From contig NZ_JAKSYL010000146.1 of the NCBI RefSeq assembly GCF_022829515.1, forward strand, positions 1 through 64,000: a DNA stretch of 64,000 nt, written 5' to 3'. The notes below the pieces were generated by a model that did no database searches, had not been told where the DNA came from, and was given only the letters and a program-made list of their open reading frames with translations. The translations under genes were made by a program, and so were the position numbers. Source of the stretch: Methylobacterium sp. J-048. GTDB lineage: Bacteria > Pseudomonadota > Alphaproteobacteria > Rhizobiales > Beijerinckiaceae. Positions 17,776-27,095 of this stretch are shown here, in pieces (position 1 is the stretch's first letter; each line of letters starts with the position of its first letter).

Positions 17776-19394
17776 CGCCGCCGCCGCACCGCGAACAGCC
17801 CCTCGGGCCGGCGCTGCAGGAACAGGATGATGCCGACCAGCACGATCACCTTGGCTGCGACGGCCCCCGAGATCGGCTCGATCAGCACGTTGGCGCCGCC
17901 GACCCCGAGGGCCGCCACCAAGGTCCCGATGAGGCTGCCGACGCCGCCCAGCACCACCACCATGAAGCTGTCGACGATGAAGCCCGAGCCCATGCCGGGA
18001 TTGACGCTGTAGATCGGGCACAGCGCCACCCCGGCGAGCCCGGCCAGGCCCGAGCCCAGCCCGAAGGCGAGGCGGTCGATCCGGCGGGTCGGCAGGCCGA
18101 GGCAGGCCGCCATGTCGCGGTTCTGGGTGACGGCACGGATGTCGAGCCCGAGCGGGGTGCGGCGCAGGATCAGGAGCGTCAGCACGAGGGTCGCCGCCGC
18201 GAAGGCGATGGCGAACAGGCGGTTCCAGGTCATCACGAAGTCGGCGTAGAGGGGAACGCCGCCGCTGACATAGGCCGGCATGACGAATTGCAGGTTCTGG
18301 GTGCCGACCGTCACGCGCACGAGGTTCACCAGAAACAGGCTCACCGCCCAGGTGGCCAGCAGGCTCATCAGCGGCCGCCGGTAGAGGTGGCGCAGGATCA
18401 GCGCCTCGACCCCTATGCCCACCAGGGCGACCGCCCCGAAGGCGACCGGGATGGCAGCGAGCAGGTACAGGTCGAGCAGGCCGGGGGCGAGGCGGCGGAA
18501 GGCCTCCTGCACGCCGTAGGTGGCGTAGGCGCCGAGCATGATGAATTCGCCCTGGGCGAGGTTGATCACGCCCATCAACCCGAAGATGATCGCGAGCCCG
18601 GCCGCCGCCATGAACAGGATGCTGGCGAAGCTCAGGCCGTTATAGACGACCGCGAGCCCGTCCCCGATCGCCACCGCCCGGGAGACTGTGGCGAGCCCGG
18701 TATCCAGCGCCGTCCGGAAGGCCGGGTCGGCGGCGTAGGCGGGATCATTCTTGAGGGCCGCGAGCCGCGCCTGCGCGGCCCCCGATGGACTGACCGCCAC
18801 GGCCGCGATGGCCGCCCGGCGCCGGGCCGGATCGGGCGACGACAGGGCGGCCGCCTGGGCGAGGCCGGTGATCGTCGCTTTCAGCCCGGCATCCGTCTCC
18901 GCGTCCCGCGCCCGGTCGAGCACAGCCGCCGGGACGGTGGCGATGCGGCGCTCCACCACCGCCAGCCCGGCGGCGCGGGCGGCCGGATCCGGGCCGGTCA
19001 GCAGGGCGACGGTGCCGCGCGCGGTCTCGACGGCGGCGCGCTGGCGCAGGCCGAGGATCGGCGCGCGCGCCGCCGCGGCCGGCCGCACCGCGCCGGTGAA
19101 CGCGTCATGACCCTCGGGTGCGTCGGGGCGGTCCAGCAGGAGGGCGCCGTCCGCCGGGCAGGACAGGCGGCGCTCGGCCAGCGCGCCGAGGAGCCCACCC
19201 GCGAAGGCGAGGTCGTCGGCCGGCAGATCCCCGCCGGCCTGCACGAGCCCCTCGGCCCCGCGGACCTGCGCGGCGCCGTCCCCGCACAGATCCGCCGCGA
19301 AGCGCGCCCGGTCGAGGGGCGCGGCGGCGGCCGGGACCGTCAGCAGCGCCAGACAGCAGAGGAGGGCCAGGAGCGCGCGGAGCGGATCAGCCAT
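17772..19394 (-). CDS. urtB: urea/short-chain amide ABC transporter permease UrtB
   Basis: A 540-residue permease with the long N-terminal exported domain that separates UrtB from LivH. The first 25 residues form a signal peptide ending TVPAAAA, followed by about 220 mostly soluble residues. A LivH-type membrane domain then starts near VVYNGLSFASILFMAAAGLA, with MGVINLAQGEFIMLGAYATY and VLGGVGSLIGTLVAALGVGG. I choose the ATG at 19394, which overlaps the urtA end by eight bases; an ATG 30 bases upstream inside urtA is less likely. Confidence 0.9.
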   Translation of the reverse strand: MADPLRALLALLCCLALLTVPAAAAPLDRARFAADLCGDGAAQVRGAEGLVQAGGDLPADDLAFAGGLLGALAERRLSCPADGALLLDRPDAPEGHDAFTGAVRPAAAARAPILGLRQRAAVETARGTVALLTGPDPAARAAGLAVVERRIATVPAAVLDRARDAETDAGLKATITGLAQAAALSSPDPARRRAAIAAVAVSPSGAAQARLAALKNDPAYAADPAFRTALDTGLATVSRAVAIGDGLAVVYNGLSFASILFMAAAGLAIIFGLMGVINLAQGEFIMLGAYATYGVQEAFRRLAPGLLDLYLLAAIPVAFGAVALVGIGVEALILRHLYRRPLMSLLATWAVSLFLVNLVRVTVGTQNLQFVMPAYVSGGVPLYADFVMTWNRLFAIAFAAATLVLTLLILRRTPLGLDIRAVTQNRDMAACLGLPTRRIDRLAFGLGSGLAGLAGVALCPIYSVNPGMGSGFIVDSFMVVVLGGVGSLIGTLVAALGVGGANVLIEPISGAVAAKVIVLVGIILFLQRRPEGLFAVRRRR

Positions 19395-20613
19395 AGGGGC
19401 TGAACGGGACCGGCGTAGGCGCATTCGGGGATTGCCAGAGCACGTCGAAGCCGCGCTTCTCGTTGACCGAGCCGATGAACACGCCGCGGGAGACGTAAGT
19501 GTTCTCCCCCGTCATGGTCAGCGTGTAGCCGGACGGGTCGTCGAAGCTCAGGCCCGCGAAGGCCTTGCGCACCTCCGGCACCGCGAAGGAGCCGGCCTTG
19601 GCGGCGGCGAGCGCCCAGAGGTTGACGCTGTCATAGGCCGAGACCATCGGGTCGATCACCGTGTCGGCGCTGAACGGGACGTTCTTGGCCTTCACGTAGG
19701 CGGCCCAGTCGGCAAGAAACTTCTGATTCCGCTCACCCTTGGCGGCCTGGAGATAGGCCCAGCAGTTCAGGTGGCCGACGAGCTTGGCCGTATCGAGCCC
19801 TTCGAGATCGGCCTCCACCATGTCGAGCCCGAGGATCGGCACGTCGGTGGCGCTGATGCCCTGGTTGGCGAACTCGCGCAGGAAGTCGGGGATCGAGGAG
19901 CCCACGACGGTGAGCACCACGATCGCCTGGCCGCCCGGCTGGCTGGCGAAGCTCCGGACCTGATTCACCAGCGTCTGGAAGTTCGAGAAGCCGAACGGCA
20001 CGTATTCCTCGCGCCATGCGGTCTCGGGGATGCCCTTGCTCTTCCAGTATCCCTTGAGCTGCTTGTTGATCGTGCGCGGCCAGACGTAGTCCGAGCCGAT
20101 CATGAAGAACCGCTTCGCCCCAACCCCGTCGGGACCCATCAGGTAATCGACCGCCGGCAGCACGGAACTCGCGGGCGGCGAGTTTACGTAGACGACGTTC
20201 TTGGAGTTCTCGTCGCCCTCGAAGTGCAGCGGGTAGAACAGCAGCCCGTCATTCTGCTCGACCACCGGCAGCACCGACTTGCGCGACACGGAGGTCCAGC
20301 AGCCGAACAGGGCCGCGACCTTCTCCTGTTGCAGCATCTGGCGGCCGACCTGGGCGTAGAGCGGCCAGTCGGAGGCGGGATCGGAGGTCATGACCTCGAT
20401 CTGGCGGCCGTTGACGCCGCCGCGCCCGTTGATTTCGTCGGCGGCCATGCGGACCACATAGTTCAGCCGGCCCTCGAGATTGGCCATCGTGCCCGACGAC
20501 GAGAACAGGCAGCCGAGCTTGACGGTGTCGGCTGCGAAGGCCGGGCGGATGATGGCCGGGGCCGCGAGCAGCGCCGCCGTGCCGACGAAGCTTCGCCGCG
20601 TGAGATGCGTCAT
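19387..20613 (-). CDS. urtA: urea/short-chain amide ABC transporter substrate-binding protein UrtA
   Basis: A 408-residue periplasmic receptor with a twin-arginine signal (LTRRSFVGTAALLAAPAI, cleaved after AFA), then DTVKLGCLFSSSGTMA, AADEINGRGG and NDGLLFYPLHFEGDE, typical of UrtA/amide receptors. The ATG at 20613 follows GAGG by about 6 bases; an in-frame ATG 66 bases upstream lacks signal logic. It heads urtABCDE-fmdA, transcribed away from a second transporter operon across a 487-base region. Because fmdA is the last gene, short amides may be the ligand instead of, or besides, urea. Confidence 0.88.
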   Translation of the reverse strand: MTHLTRRSFVGTAALLAAPAIIRPAFAADTVKLGCLFSSSGTMANLEGRLNYVVRMAADEINGRGGVNGRQIEVMTSDPASDWPLYAQVGRQMLQQEKVAALFGCWTSVSRKSVLPVVEQNDGLLFYPLHFEGDENSKNVVYVNSPPASSVLPAVDYLMGPDGVGAKRFFMIGSDYVWPRTINKQLKGYWKSKGIPETAWREEYVPFGFSNFQTLVNQVRSFASQPGGQAIVVLTVVGSSIPDFLREFANQGISATDVPILGLDMVEADLEGLDTAKLVGHLNCWAYLQAAKGERNQKFLADWAAYVKAKNVPFSADTVIDPMVSAYDSVNLWALAAAKAGSFAVPEVRKAFAGLSFDDPSGYTLTMTGENTYVSRGVFIGSVNEKRGFDVLWQSPNAPTPVPFSPYG

Positions 20614-21100
20614 CGACCTCGAAGCCCCTGTGAACGACGGGTCGATTGTCGGCTGCCGCCCGAAAGACGGGAAGGTCAAAGAGACTGCAGGTCGGCGACG
20701 CGCTTGCGCATATTGGCGGCATCTGCGCGCCCGCGGGGCGGCTCTAAGCCCAGAATGTCAAAATTGACGTTCCGGATACGCGTCCGTCCGCCGGATCCCG
20801 TGCGAGCGACTGTCTTCCGACGAGGAAGACGATGACGCAGTGGCGGGGCCATGTTGCCGGATGCCGCTCAACCGGACGTCTCGCGCCGGGTGGCATGCTT
20901 CTTGTGAGCATTCCAGAAGCGCAGCGTCGCCCCCGGCGGCCGCTCCAGGTTGGCGTGCCGTCGAGACCATGAGGTGCCGGATGGCCGGATCTCATCGACC
21001 GACCTGACACGGCCCCAAGCCACACATCTTCGCGCGCTCGGTCGGACGCCGGCGCGCACCGCCCGCAAGACCCGACATCCGCCTCCTGAGGAGAGCCGAT
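20614..21100. promoter_or_regulatory. divergent control region between urtA and the NrtA/SsuA-like operon
   Basis: These 487 bases separate two outward-facing nitrogen-compound transporter operons and hold no credible gene. Two symmetric elements stand out: GTCAA-N2-TTGAC at 20757-20768 and a 7-bp stem GTCTTCC-GACGA-GGAAGAC at 20812-20830. The first could be an operator or contain a -35-like TTGAC; the second has no T-tract, so it is more likely a protein site than a terminator. No adjacent regulator gene is present, so a global nitrogen regulator is possible (inference). Confidence 0.45.
20812..20830. repeat. perfect 7-bp inverted repeat in the divergent promoter region
   Basis: GTCTTCC and GGAAGAC flank a five-base loop. 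No T-run follows on either strand, so rho-independent termination is unlikely. Candidate operator or RNA hairpin in the urtA leader region. Confidence 0.4.
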
Positions 21101-22165
21101 ATGTGCGACCGTCACGGCGAGTACCGCGTTCCCGACTTTTCGCCCGACTTCTCGCGGTTCAAGCCCAGCCGCCGGCGCTTCCTCGGCGGCACCGCCGCCG
21201 CGCTCACCTTCGCGGTGGGGCCCGGCATGACCGGCCGGGCCGCGGCCGCCACCGGCATCCGGGCGACCCACGGGACAGGCTTCTGCAACCTGAACTTCTT
21301 CCTCGCCGAGGCGATGCAGCTCGCCAAGGATGACGGGCTGACCATCGACTTCGTCAACACGCCGACCTTCTCGGATCAGGTCACCTTCCTCGGCATGGGC
21401 CAGGTCGATGCCGGCGTGATGCCCTATACGAGCTTCATGGCCCTCTACGACGCAGGCGCCCCGGTGAAGATCGTGGCGGGCGGCGGCATCGAGGGCTGCG
21501 TGCTCGTGGCCCAGCCCGGCCTCGACAGCCCGGAGAAGCTCAAGGGCAAGACGCTCGGCACCTTCCAACTCGATACGCTGGAAGTGCTGCCCTACGACTG
21601 GCTGAAGAAGAACGGCGTCGCCTTCAAGGACATCACGGTCCGCTACATGGGCTCGACCCCGGAGGCCGTGGAGGCGTTCCGGGCCGGTGCGCTGGACATC
21701 ATCTCAACCATCGAGCCCTACGGCACGGCGCTGCTCACCGACGTGAAGGGCGCGGTCAAGCTCTCCGACGGCACCGACATCTACGGCAAGGGCTACACCG
21801 ACTGCGTGCTGGCGGTGCGCAACGAGCTGATCGCCAAGAATCCGGGCGCCGTGAAGGCCCTGATCAAGGGCATGATGAAGGCCCAGGCCCTGGCCGAGGG
21901 CGATCCTCAAGCTGCTTTGAACAAGCTCGTCGGCTCCTACTACAAGACCTCGATGCACAACGCCCAGCTCGCCATGGGCCGGCAGCCCTCGGTGGTGGAC
22001 GCCCGCAACCAGACGCAGTTCATCCTCGACCGGACCGATTCCGTCGCCGAGATGGGCTACATCAAGAAGAAGCCCGGTCGCGACGCGATCGACTGGACCC
22101 TGCTGGAGCAGGTCATCGCCGAGAACCCGGATCTCTACGGCAAGCTCAAGCTGAAGTCGGCCTGA
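21101..22165 (+). CDS. ABC transporter substrate-binding protein (NrtA/SsuA/ThiY-like)
   Basis: A 354-residue periplasmic receptor with a twin-arginine signal (SRRRFLGGTAAALTF, cleavage near GRAAAA). The fold is NMT1/SsuA-like: FFLAEAMQLAKDDGLTIDFV, VTFLGMGQVDAGVMPYTSFM, KLKGKTLGTFQLDTLEVLPY and GAVKALIKGMMKAQA. GAGGAGAG lies about 7 bases upstream of the ATG. It begins the plus-strand operon with a permease, an ATPase and an amidohydrolase. The ligand is unknown; relatives bind sulfonates, nitrate, pyrimidine precursors or aromatic N-compounds. Confidence 0.87.
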   Translation: MCDRHGEYRVPDFSPDFSRFKPSRRRFLGGTAAALTFAVGPGMTGRAAAATGIRATHGTGFCNLNFFLAEAMQLAKDDGLTIDFVNTPTFSDQVTFLGMGQVDAGVMPYTSFMALYDAGAPVKIVAGGGIEGCVLVAQPGLDSPEKLKGKTLGTFQLDTLEVLPYDWLKKNGVAFKDITVRYMGSTPEAVEAFRAGALDIISTIEPYGTALLTDVKGAVKLSDGTDIYGKGYTDCVLAVRNELIAKNPGAVKALIKGMMKAQALAEGDPQAALNKLVGSYYKTSMHNAQLAMGRQPSVVDARNQTQFILDRTDSVAEMGYIKKKPGRDAIDWTLLEQVIAENPDLYGKLKLKSA

Positions 22166-22169
22166 GCGG

Positions 22170-23096
22170 ATGGCCGTCGATCTCGCCCGCGCCGCCGTCC
22201 CGCACGTCCGGCCGCGCCTCCCGTTCGGTCAGCGTCTCGCGCTGCCCGACGGCTTCGTCCCGCTCCTGCAACGCACCGGCTGGATGCTGGTCTCGGTCGG
22301 CTGCTTCGCCGGCCTCTGGGAGCTGCTCTGGGCGTTCGGCATCGCCGACGCCAAGCTGCTGCCGCCGCCGCACATCTTCCTCGGCAACCTCGCCGAGCAG
22401 GCGCGCTTCTTCAACACCGCGCAGCGCTGGCAGATCGGCACCGGCATGAATGCCGGCCCGAGCCCGGCCATGGCGGTGCTGATCACCGTGCTCGCCTCCA
22501 CGGGCCGGGTTCTGGCGGGCCTCGCCCTGGCCGCGACCCTGTCGATCCTGGTCGGCGTGGCGATCCGCTACGTCGTGCTGTTCGAGCGGCTGACCCTGCC
22601 GACCATCACGCTCCTGGCGCCGGTCTCGCCGATCGCGTGGCTGCCGGTGGCGATCTTCATGTTCGGGATCGGCAACGCCCCGGCGATCTTCATGGTGTTC
22701 ATCGCCCTGTTCTTCACGATGGTCCTCTCGACCATCCACCAGATCGACGGGGTCAACCGGAACTACATCAACGTCGCCCGGACCATGGGCGCGTCGAAGC
22801 GCCAGATCTACGCCCGGGTGATCGTGCCGGCGATCCTTCCGGGCCTGCTCGCGGTGCTCCGCCTCAACCTGTTCGGCGCCTGGATGGTGGTGCTGGTCGC
22901 CGAGGCGACCGGCGTCGGCTACGGGCTCGGCCAGGTGATCATGCTGGCGCGCAACACCTTCAACCCGTCGCTCGTGTTCTTCACCATCACGCTGATCGGC
23001 CTGCTCGGCTTCGCCTTCGACCTGCTGTTCCGGCTGGTCCAGCGGCGGCTGCTGTACTGGCTGCCGCGCGACACGGGGTCCGCCCTTGGCCTCTGA
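22170..23096 (+). CDS. ABC transporter permease (SsuC/TauC/NrtB family)
   Basis: A 308-residue inner-membrane permease starting four bases after the receptor gene. An N-terminal span (GWMLVSVGCFAGLWELLWAF) is followed by at least five more, and the family coupling loop reads RTMGASKRQIYARVIVPAILP. It probably dimerises and works with the receptor before it and the ATPase after it, with which it overlaps by 11 bases. Confidence 0.9.
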   Translation: MAVDLARAAVPHVRPRLPFGQRLALPDGFVPLLQRTGWMLVSVGCFAGLWELLWAFGIADAKLLPPPHIFLGNLAEQARFFNTAQRWQIGTGMNAGPSPAMAVLITVLASTGRVLAGLALAATLSILVGVAIRYVVLFERLTLPTITLLAPVSPIAWLPVAIFMFGIGNAPAIFMVFIALFFTMVLSTIHQIDGVNRNYINVARTMGASKRQIYARVIVPAILPGLLAVLRLNLFGAWMVVLVAEATGVGYGLGQVIMLARNTFNPSLVFFTITLIGLLGFAFDLLFRLVQRRLLYWLPRDTGSALGL

Positions 23097-23892
23097 TCCC
23101 CTCTCCCAGGATGCCGTCTCGTGCCGCGGCGTCGCCAAGGTCTGGGCGTCCGGCACCGCCCGCGCCCACGAGGCCCTGCGCGACATCGACCTCACCGTGC
23201 GGCCCGGCGAGTTCGTGGTGTTCCTCGGCCCCTCGGGCTGTGGGAAGAGCACGCTGCTCTACCTGATCGCCGGGCTGGAGGCCGCCTCCGGGGGCGAGCT
23301 CCTGGCCTTCGGTGCGCCGGTCACAGGCCCCTCCCCCGAGCGCAGCCTGATCTTCCAGGAGACCTCGCTGCTGCCGTGGCTGAGCGTCTGGCAGAATGTC
23401 AGCTTCGGCCTGTCGCTGAAGGGCGTGCCGGAGGCCGAGCGCCGGAGCGTCGCTCGGGCCGCGCTTCAGCGCGTCGGCCTCGCCGAGGCCTTCGACAAGC
23501 GGCCGGACGAGCTGTCGGGCGGGATGCGCCAGCGGGTGGCGGTGGCCCGGGCGCTCGCCATGCGCCCGAAGGTGCTGCTGATGGACGAGCCCTTCGCGGC
23601 GCTCGACGTCCAGACCCGCCAGAAGATGCAGGATTTCCTGCTCGACGTCTGGCGCGACAGCGGCGCCTCGGTGCTGTTCGTGACCCACCACATCGACGAG
23701 GCGGTGGCGCTCGCCGACCGGGTGGTGGTGTTCACCGCCCGCCCCGGGCGGATCAAGACGATCGTCCGCAACGACCTCGCCCGCCCGCGCGATCCGTTCT
23801 CCCCCGAGGCCGAGGCGATGCGGCGGCATCTCACCGAGCTCCTTCGCGACGAGGTCGACCGGGCCTTCGCCGAGCAGGAAGCGCTCGTCTGA
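23086..23892 (+). CDS. ABC transporter ATPase (SsuB/TauB/NrtD family)
   Basis: A 268-residue ATPase with Walker A GPSGCGKSTLL at about 47-57, Q-loop FQETSLLPWL, signature LSGGMRQR, Walker B VLLMDEPFAALD and switch VTHHIDEAV; all match the SsuB/TauB class. No ATG occurs near the N-terminus. The best start is TTG at 23086, inside the end of the permease gene, giving a short lead before VSCRGVAKVW. It is the energy unit of the preceding receptor and permease. Confidence 0.9.
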   Translation: MASDPLSQDAVSCRGVAKVWASGTARAHEALRDIDLTVRPGEFVVFLGPSGCGKSTLLYLIAGLEAASGGELLAFGAPVTGPSPERSLIFQETSLLPWLSVWQNVSFGLSLKGVPEAERRSVARAALQRVGLAEAFDKRPDELSGGMRQRVAVARALAMRPKVLLMDEPFAALDVQTRQKMQDFLLDVWRDSGASVLFVTHHIDEAVALADRVVVFTARPGRIKTIVRNDLARPRDPFSPEAEAMRRHLTELLRDEVDRAFAEQEALV

Positions 23893-23908
23893 CCCTTTCC
23901 CAATCAAG

Positions 23909-25462
23909 ATGGACCCAGCCATGGCCACATCGCTGATCCGCAGCCGGCGGATGATCACCCGCACCCTCGACCACGATCGCTGGGAGGAGATTGCCGACGG
24001 CGCGGTGCTGCAGAAAGACGGGGTGATCGAGGCGGTCGGCACCTACGCAGATCTGCACGCCCGCTATCCCGACGCGCCGGTGATCGGCTCCGGCCGCGAG
24101 ATCCTGCTGCCGGGCTTCGTCAACGGCCACCACCATGTCGGCCTCACGCCGGTGCAGCTCGGCTCCCCCGACATGCCCCTGGAGCTGTGGTTCGTCACCC
24201 GCATGGTGGCGCGCAACCTGAACCTCTACCTCGACACCCTGTACTCGGCCTTCGAGATGGTCGGCTCCGGGATCACCACGGTCCAGCACATCCACGGCTG
24301 GATGCCCGGCAGCCTGAAGGAAGTCGAGGCGCGCTCCAACGAAGTGCTGCGCGCCTATCGCGACATCGGCATGCGGGTCTCGTACTGCTTCGCGGTCCGC
24401 GACCAGAACCGCCTCGTCTACCAAGCGGACATGGACTTCGTGGCGAGCCTACCGGCCCCGCTGCAGGACCCGATGAAGCGCTGGTTCGAGCGCTTCCAGA
24501 TGTCTCTGGAGGATAATTTTTCCCTCTTTCGCAGCCTGCACAGCGGACAGGAAGGCGCCACCCGGGCCAAGATCCAGCTGGCGCCGGCCAACCTGCACTG
24601 GTGCTCGGACGCGGCCCTCGAAGGGCTCGCCGGGCTGTCGGAATCCTACGACGTGCCGATGCACATGCATCTCGTCGAGACCGCCTATCAGAAGGCCTAT
24701 GCCGAGAAGCGCGGCGGCGGCACCGCCCTCGACTATCTCGACCGGTTCGGCATGCTTGGTCCGCGCCTGACGCTCGGCCACGGCGTCTGGCTCAACGAAT
24801 CCGATATCGACCGGGTGGCCGCGACCGGCACCTGCATCTGCCACAATTGTTCGTCGAACTTCCGGCTGCGCTCCGGCGTGGCGGCGCTCAACCGCTTCGA
24901 GGCGAAGGGCATCAACACCGCGATCGGCCTCGACGAGGCTGGCATCAACGACGACCGCGACATGCTCCAGGAGATGCGCCTCGTGCTGCGCGCCCACCGA
25001 GTGCCCGGCATGGACGAGGCCGACGTGCCCAGCATGGTGCAGGTGCTGCGCATGGCCACCGTCGGCGGCGCCCGCACCACCCCCTACGGCGAGAGCCTCG
25101 GCACGATCGAAGTCGGCAAGGGCGCCGACCTCGTCCTGCTCGACTGGGACCAGATCGCCTACCCCTATCTCGATCCGGAGACACCACTCCTCGACGCGGT
25201 GATCCAGCGGGCCAAGACCGGGGGCGTCACCACGGTGCTGTGCGACGGCGAGGTGCTCTACGCGGACGGGCGCTTCACCCGGGTCGACCGGGACGCGGCC
25301 CTGAAGGCGCTGCACGACGACCTGTCGCGGGCGCTGTCGGACGACGAAGTCGAGCGGCGCCAGCTCTCCAAGGCCCTGCTGCCGCACGCCCGCCGCTTCT
25401 ACGCCGACTACATCGACCCGTCGCGGCACGAGCCGTTCTACCGCCCGAGCTCGCGCGTCTGA
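23909..25462 (+). CDS. amidohydrolase / deaminase (metal-dependent, cytosine deaminase-TrzA group)
   Basis: A 517-residue amidohydrolase-superfamily enzyme. Metal ligands are apparent in FVNGHHHVGL (HxH), MHMHLVETAYQK with LGHGVW, and IGLDEAGIND (terminal Asp region). The HCWxxx-like CHNCSSNFRLRSG segment fits the TrzA/guanine deaminase group that deaminates or dechlorinates N-heterocycles. It is in tandem with the ABC transporter genes (16-base gap), so it probably acts on the imported compound. The start at 23909 or the ATG at 23921 cannot be separated, as neither has a strong ribosome site. Confidence 0.85.
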   Translation: MDPAMATSLIRSRRMITRTLDHDRWEEIADGAVLQKDGVIEAVGTYADLHARYPDAPVIGSGREILLPGFVNGHHHVGLTPVQLGSPDMPLELWFVTRMVARNLNLYLDTLYSAFEMVGSGITTVQHIHGWMPGSLKEVEARSNEVLRAYRDIGMRVSYCFAVRDQNRLVYQADMDFVASLPAPLQDPMKRWFERFQMSLEDNFSLFRSLHSGQEGATRAKIQLAPANLHWCSDAALEGLAGLSESYDVPMHMHLVETAYQKAYAEKRGGGTALDYLDRFGMLGPRLTLGHGVWLNESDIDRVAATGTCICHNCSSNFRLRSGVAALNRFEAKGINTAIGLDEAGINDDRDMLQEMRLVLRAHRVPGMDEADVPSMVQVLRMATVGGARTTPYGESLGTIEVGKGADLVLLDWDQIAYPYLDPETPLLDAVIQRAKTGGVTTVLCDGEVLYADGRFTRVDRDAALKALHDDLSRALSDDEVERRQLSKALLPHARRFYADYIDPSRHEPFYRPSSRV

Positions 25463-25466
25463 CGGC

Positions 25467-26216
25467 GTGCGGCTCCTCCTTATCAACCCGAACACCTCGG
25501 CCGCGATGACGGCCCGCATGGAGCGGGAAGCGGCGGCCGTGCTTGCTCCCGACGTGACGCTCACCGGGCTGACGGCCGCCCGGGGCCTGCCCTACATCGC
25601 GAGCCGCGCGGAGGCGCAGCTCGCCGGTGGAGCGGTGCTGGAGACCCTGGCCGAGCATCAAGCCGGCTACGACGCCGCCGTGATCGCTGCCTTCGGGGAT
25701 CCCGGGCTGATCGCGGCGCGGGAGCTGTTCGACCTGCCCATCGTCGGCATGGCCGAGGCCGCGATGCTGACCGCCTGCCTGCTCGGCCAGCGCTTCGGCC
25801 TCGTGACCTTTTCGGGCACGCTGCTGCCCTGGTACGAAGATGCCGTAGCCCTCTCCGGCCTCTCGGCCCGCTGCGCCTGCGTCCGGGCGGTCGCGGCTGC
25901 GTTCCGCTCGGTCGCTGAGGTCCAGCACGAGTTGGAGGACGAGATCGTCGCCCTGGCCAATCGGGCCGTCACCGAGGACGGAGCCGATACGGTGATCCTG
26001 GCCGGCGCCCCGCTGACCGGCCTCGCCGTGCGGGTCAGAGACCTGGTGCCGGTACCGCTGATCGATCCGCTGGCGGCCGCCCTCGGTCAGGCGCAGGCGG
26101 TGGTTCGGCTCGGTGCGCGTCCGCCGCGCGCGGGCCGCTTTGCCCGGCCTCCGGCCAAGCCTGCCACCGGGCTGGCACCGGCGCTGCGGCGCTGGATCGA
26201 GCGGGACGACGGCTGA
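25467..26216 (+). CDS. Asp/Glu/hydantoin racemase family protein
   Basis: A 249-residue protein of the Asp/Glu racemase superfamily, hydantoin/allantoin racemase branch. The N-terminal LLINPNTSAAMTARM is the family start motif. The two-cysteine layout is altered: the first catalytic Cys position reads IAAFGDPGL (Phe-Gly instead of the usual Cys-Phe), and the second site region is ILAGAPLTGL rather than LGCAPL. Loss of both cysteines suggests it may not racemise in the usual way. It starts with GTG four bases after the amidohydrolase stop, and its C-terminus carries an unusual Arg/Pro/Ala-rich tail. Confidence 0.78.
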   Translation: MRLLLINPNTSAAMTARMEREAAAVLAPDVTLTGLTAARGLPYIASRAEAQLAGGAVLETLAEHQAGYDAAVIAAFGDPGLIAARELFDLPIVGMAEAAMLTACLLGQRFGLVTFSGTLLPWYEDAVALSGLSARCACVRAVAAAFRSVAEVQHELEDEIVALANRAVTEDGADTVILAGAPLTGLAVRVRDLVPVPLIDPLAAALGQAQAVVRLGARPPRAGRFARPPAKPATGLAPALRRWIERDDG

Positions 26217-26226
26217 TTGACGCCGC

Positions 26227-26952
26227 TCAATGCGGCGCGAACAGGCTGCCCCAGCCGGTGATCCCTGCGGTCTCTAGCCCGGCGAGGTCCATCGCCTTCC
26301 ACAGGCTGACCGCCACGGCATCGAAGACCGGGATCCCGAGTTCCGCCTCCAGGGCGGGCGCGATGGCCGCCCCCGCGAGGTTGGTGCAGACGATGGCGGC
26401 CGCCTCGGCGCCCTCGGCCGCCACGGCGCGGACCATCCCGGCGATCTCGACCTCGTCGGCCTCCGCGAAGGCAAAGTTCTCCGACTGGCCGAGATGCCGC
26501 TCGGTCGAGCAATCGAGCCCTTCGACCTGCCAATTCGCTTGGATCCGTGCCTGGACGTCGCCCGTATAGGGCGTCACCAGCCCGACGCGCGTGATCCCGC
26601 GCCTGCGGAACAGGTCGCGGAAGGCGAGCGCCGAGGTCGAGGCCGGCACGCCGGTCCGCTGCGTGATCGCCTCCGACAGGGCCGCATCGTACGCGAAGCC
26701 GAGCCAGGCGCCCGCCGTACCGTTCCACAGGATCGCGGCGACGCGGGCATCGGCCAGCAGGTCCGAGGCGGCCAGCATCGGCGCCTGATCGAACTGATCG
26801 CGTGCGGCCGTCGACAGCCCGATCTGCGTCACCCGCAGGCGCGCGAAATGGGCGGTGATCCCGGGTTGCCCGACCAGCATGCGTGCCGTCATCGGCTCGA
26901 GGACGCTGTTCGAGGATGGCGTCAGCATCCCGAGCCTGATGGACCGCCGCAT
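26227..26952 (-). CDS. maleate isomerase / arylmalonate decarboxylase-like protein (Asp/Glu racemase superfamily)
   Basis: A 241-residue relative of maleate cis-trans isomerase. RLGMLTPSSNSVLEPMTARM is the family start motif. AAILWNGTAGAWLGF occupies the first catalytic-Cys region (no Cys there), and AAIVCTNLAG with its Cys is the second. The ATG at 26952 follows AAGGTG by 6 bases; the earlier ATG at 27018 is not supported. It runs convergently into the racemase gene (10-base gap) and divergently from the M20 hydrolase gene. With one Cys retained it resembles decarboxylases of the family more than two-Cys isomerases. Confidence 0.75.
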   Translation of the reverse strand: MRRSIRLGMLTPSSNSVLEPMTARMLVGQPGITAHFARLRVTQIGLSTAARDQFDQAPMLAASDLLADARVAAILWNGTAGAWLGFAYDAALSEAITQRTGVPASTSALAFRDLFRRRGITRVGLVTPYTGDVQARIQANWQVEGLDCSTERHLGQSENFAFAEADEVEIAGMVRAVAAEGAEAAAIVCTNLAGAAIAPALEAELGIPVFDAVAVSLWKAMDLAGLETAGITGWGSLFAPH

Positions 26953-27095
26953 GTTCACCTTCAGGCTCTCACCACTACGGCTCAGCGCGAGCCATGCCGG
27001 CGCCTTGGCAAGAATCATTCCGACGCGGGCGGCACGGAAGTGGCAGGGTGGTGCCGTCGCGGCTCGGCTCGGAGCTGCACGTCGGGAGTATCGGG

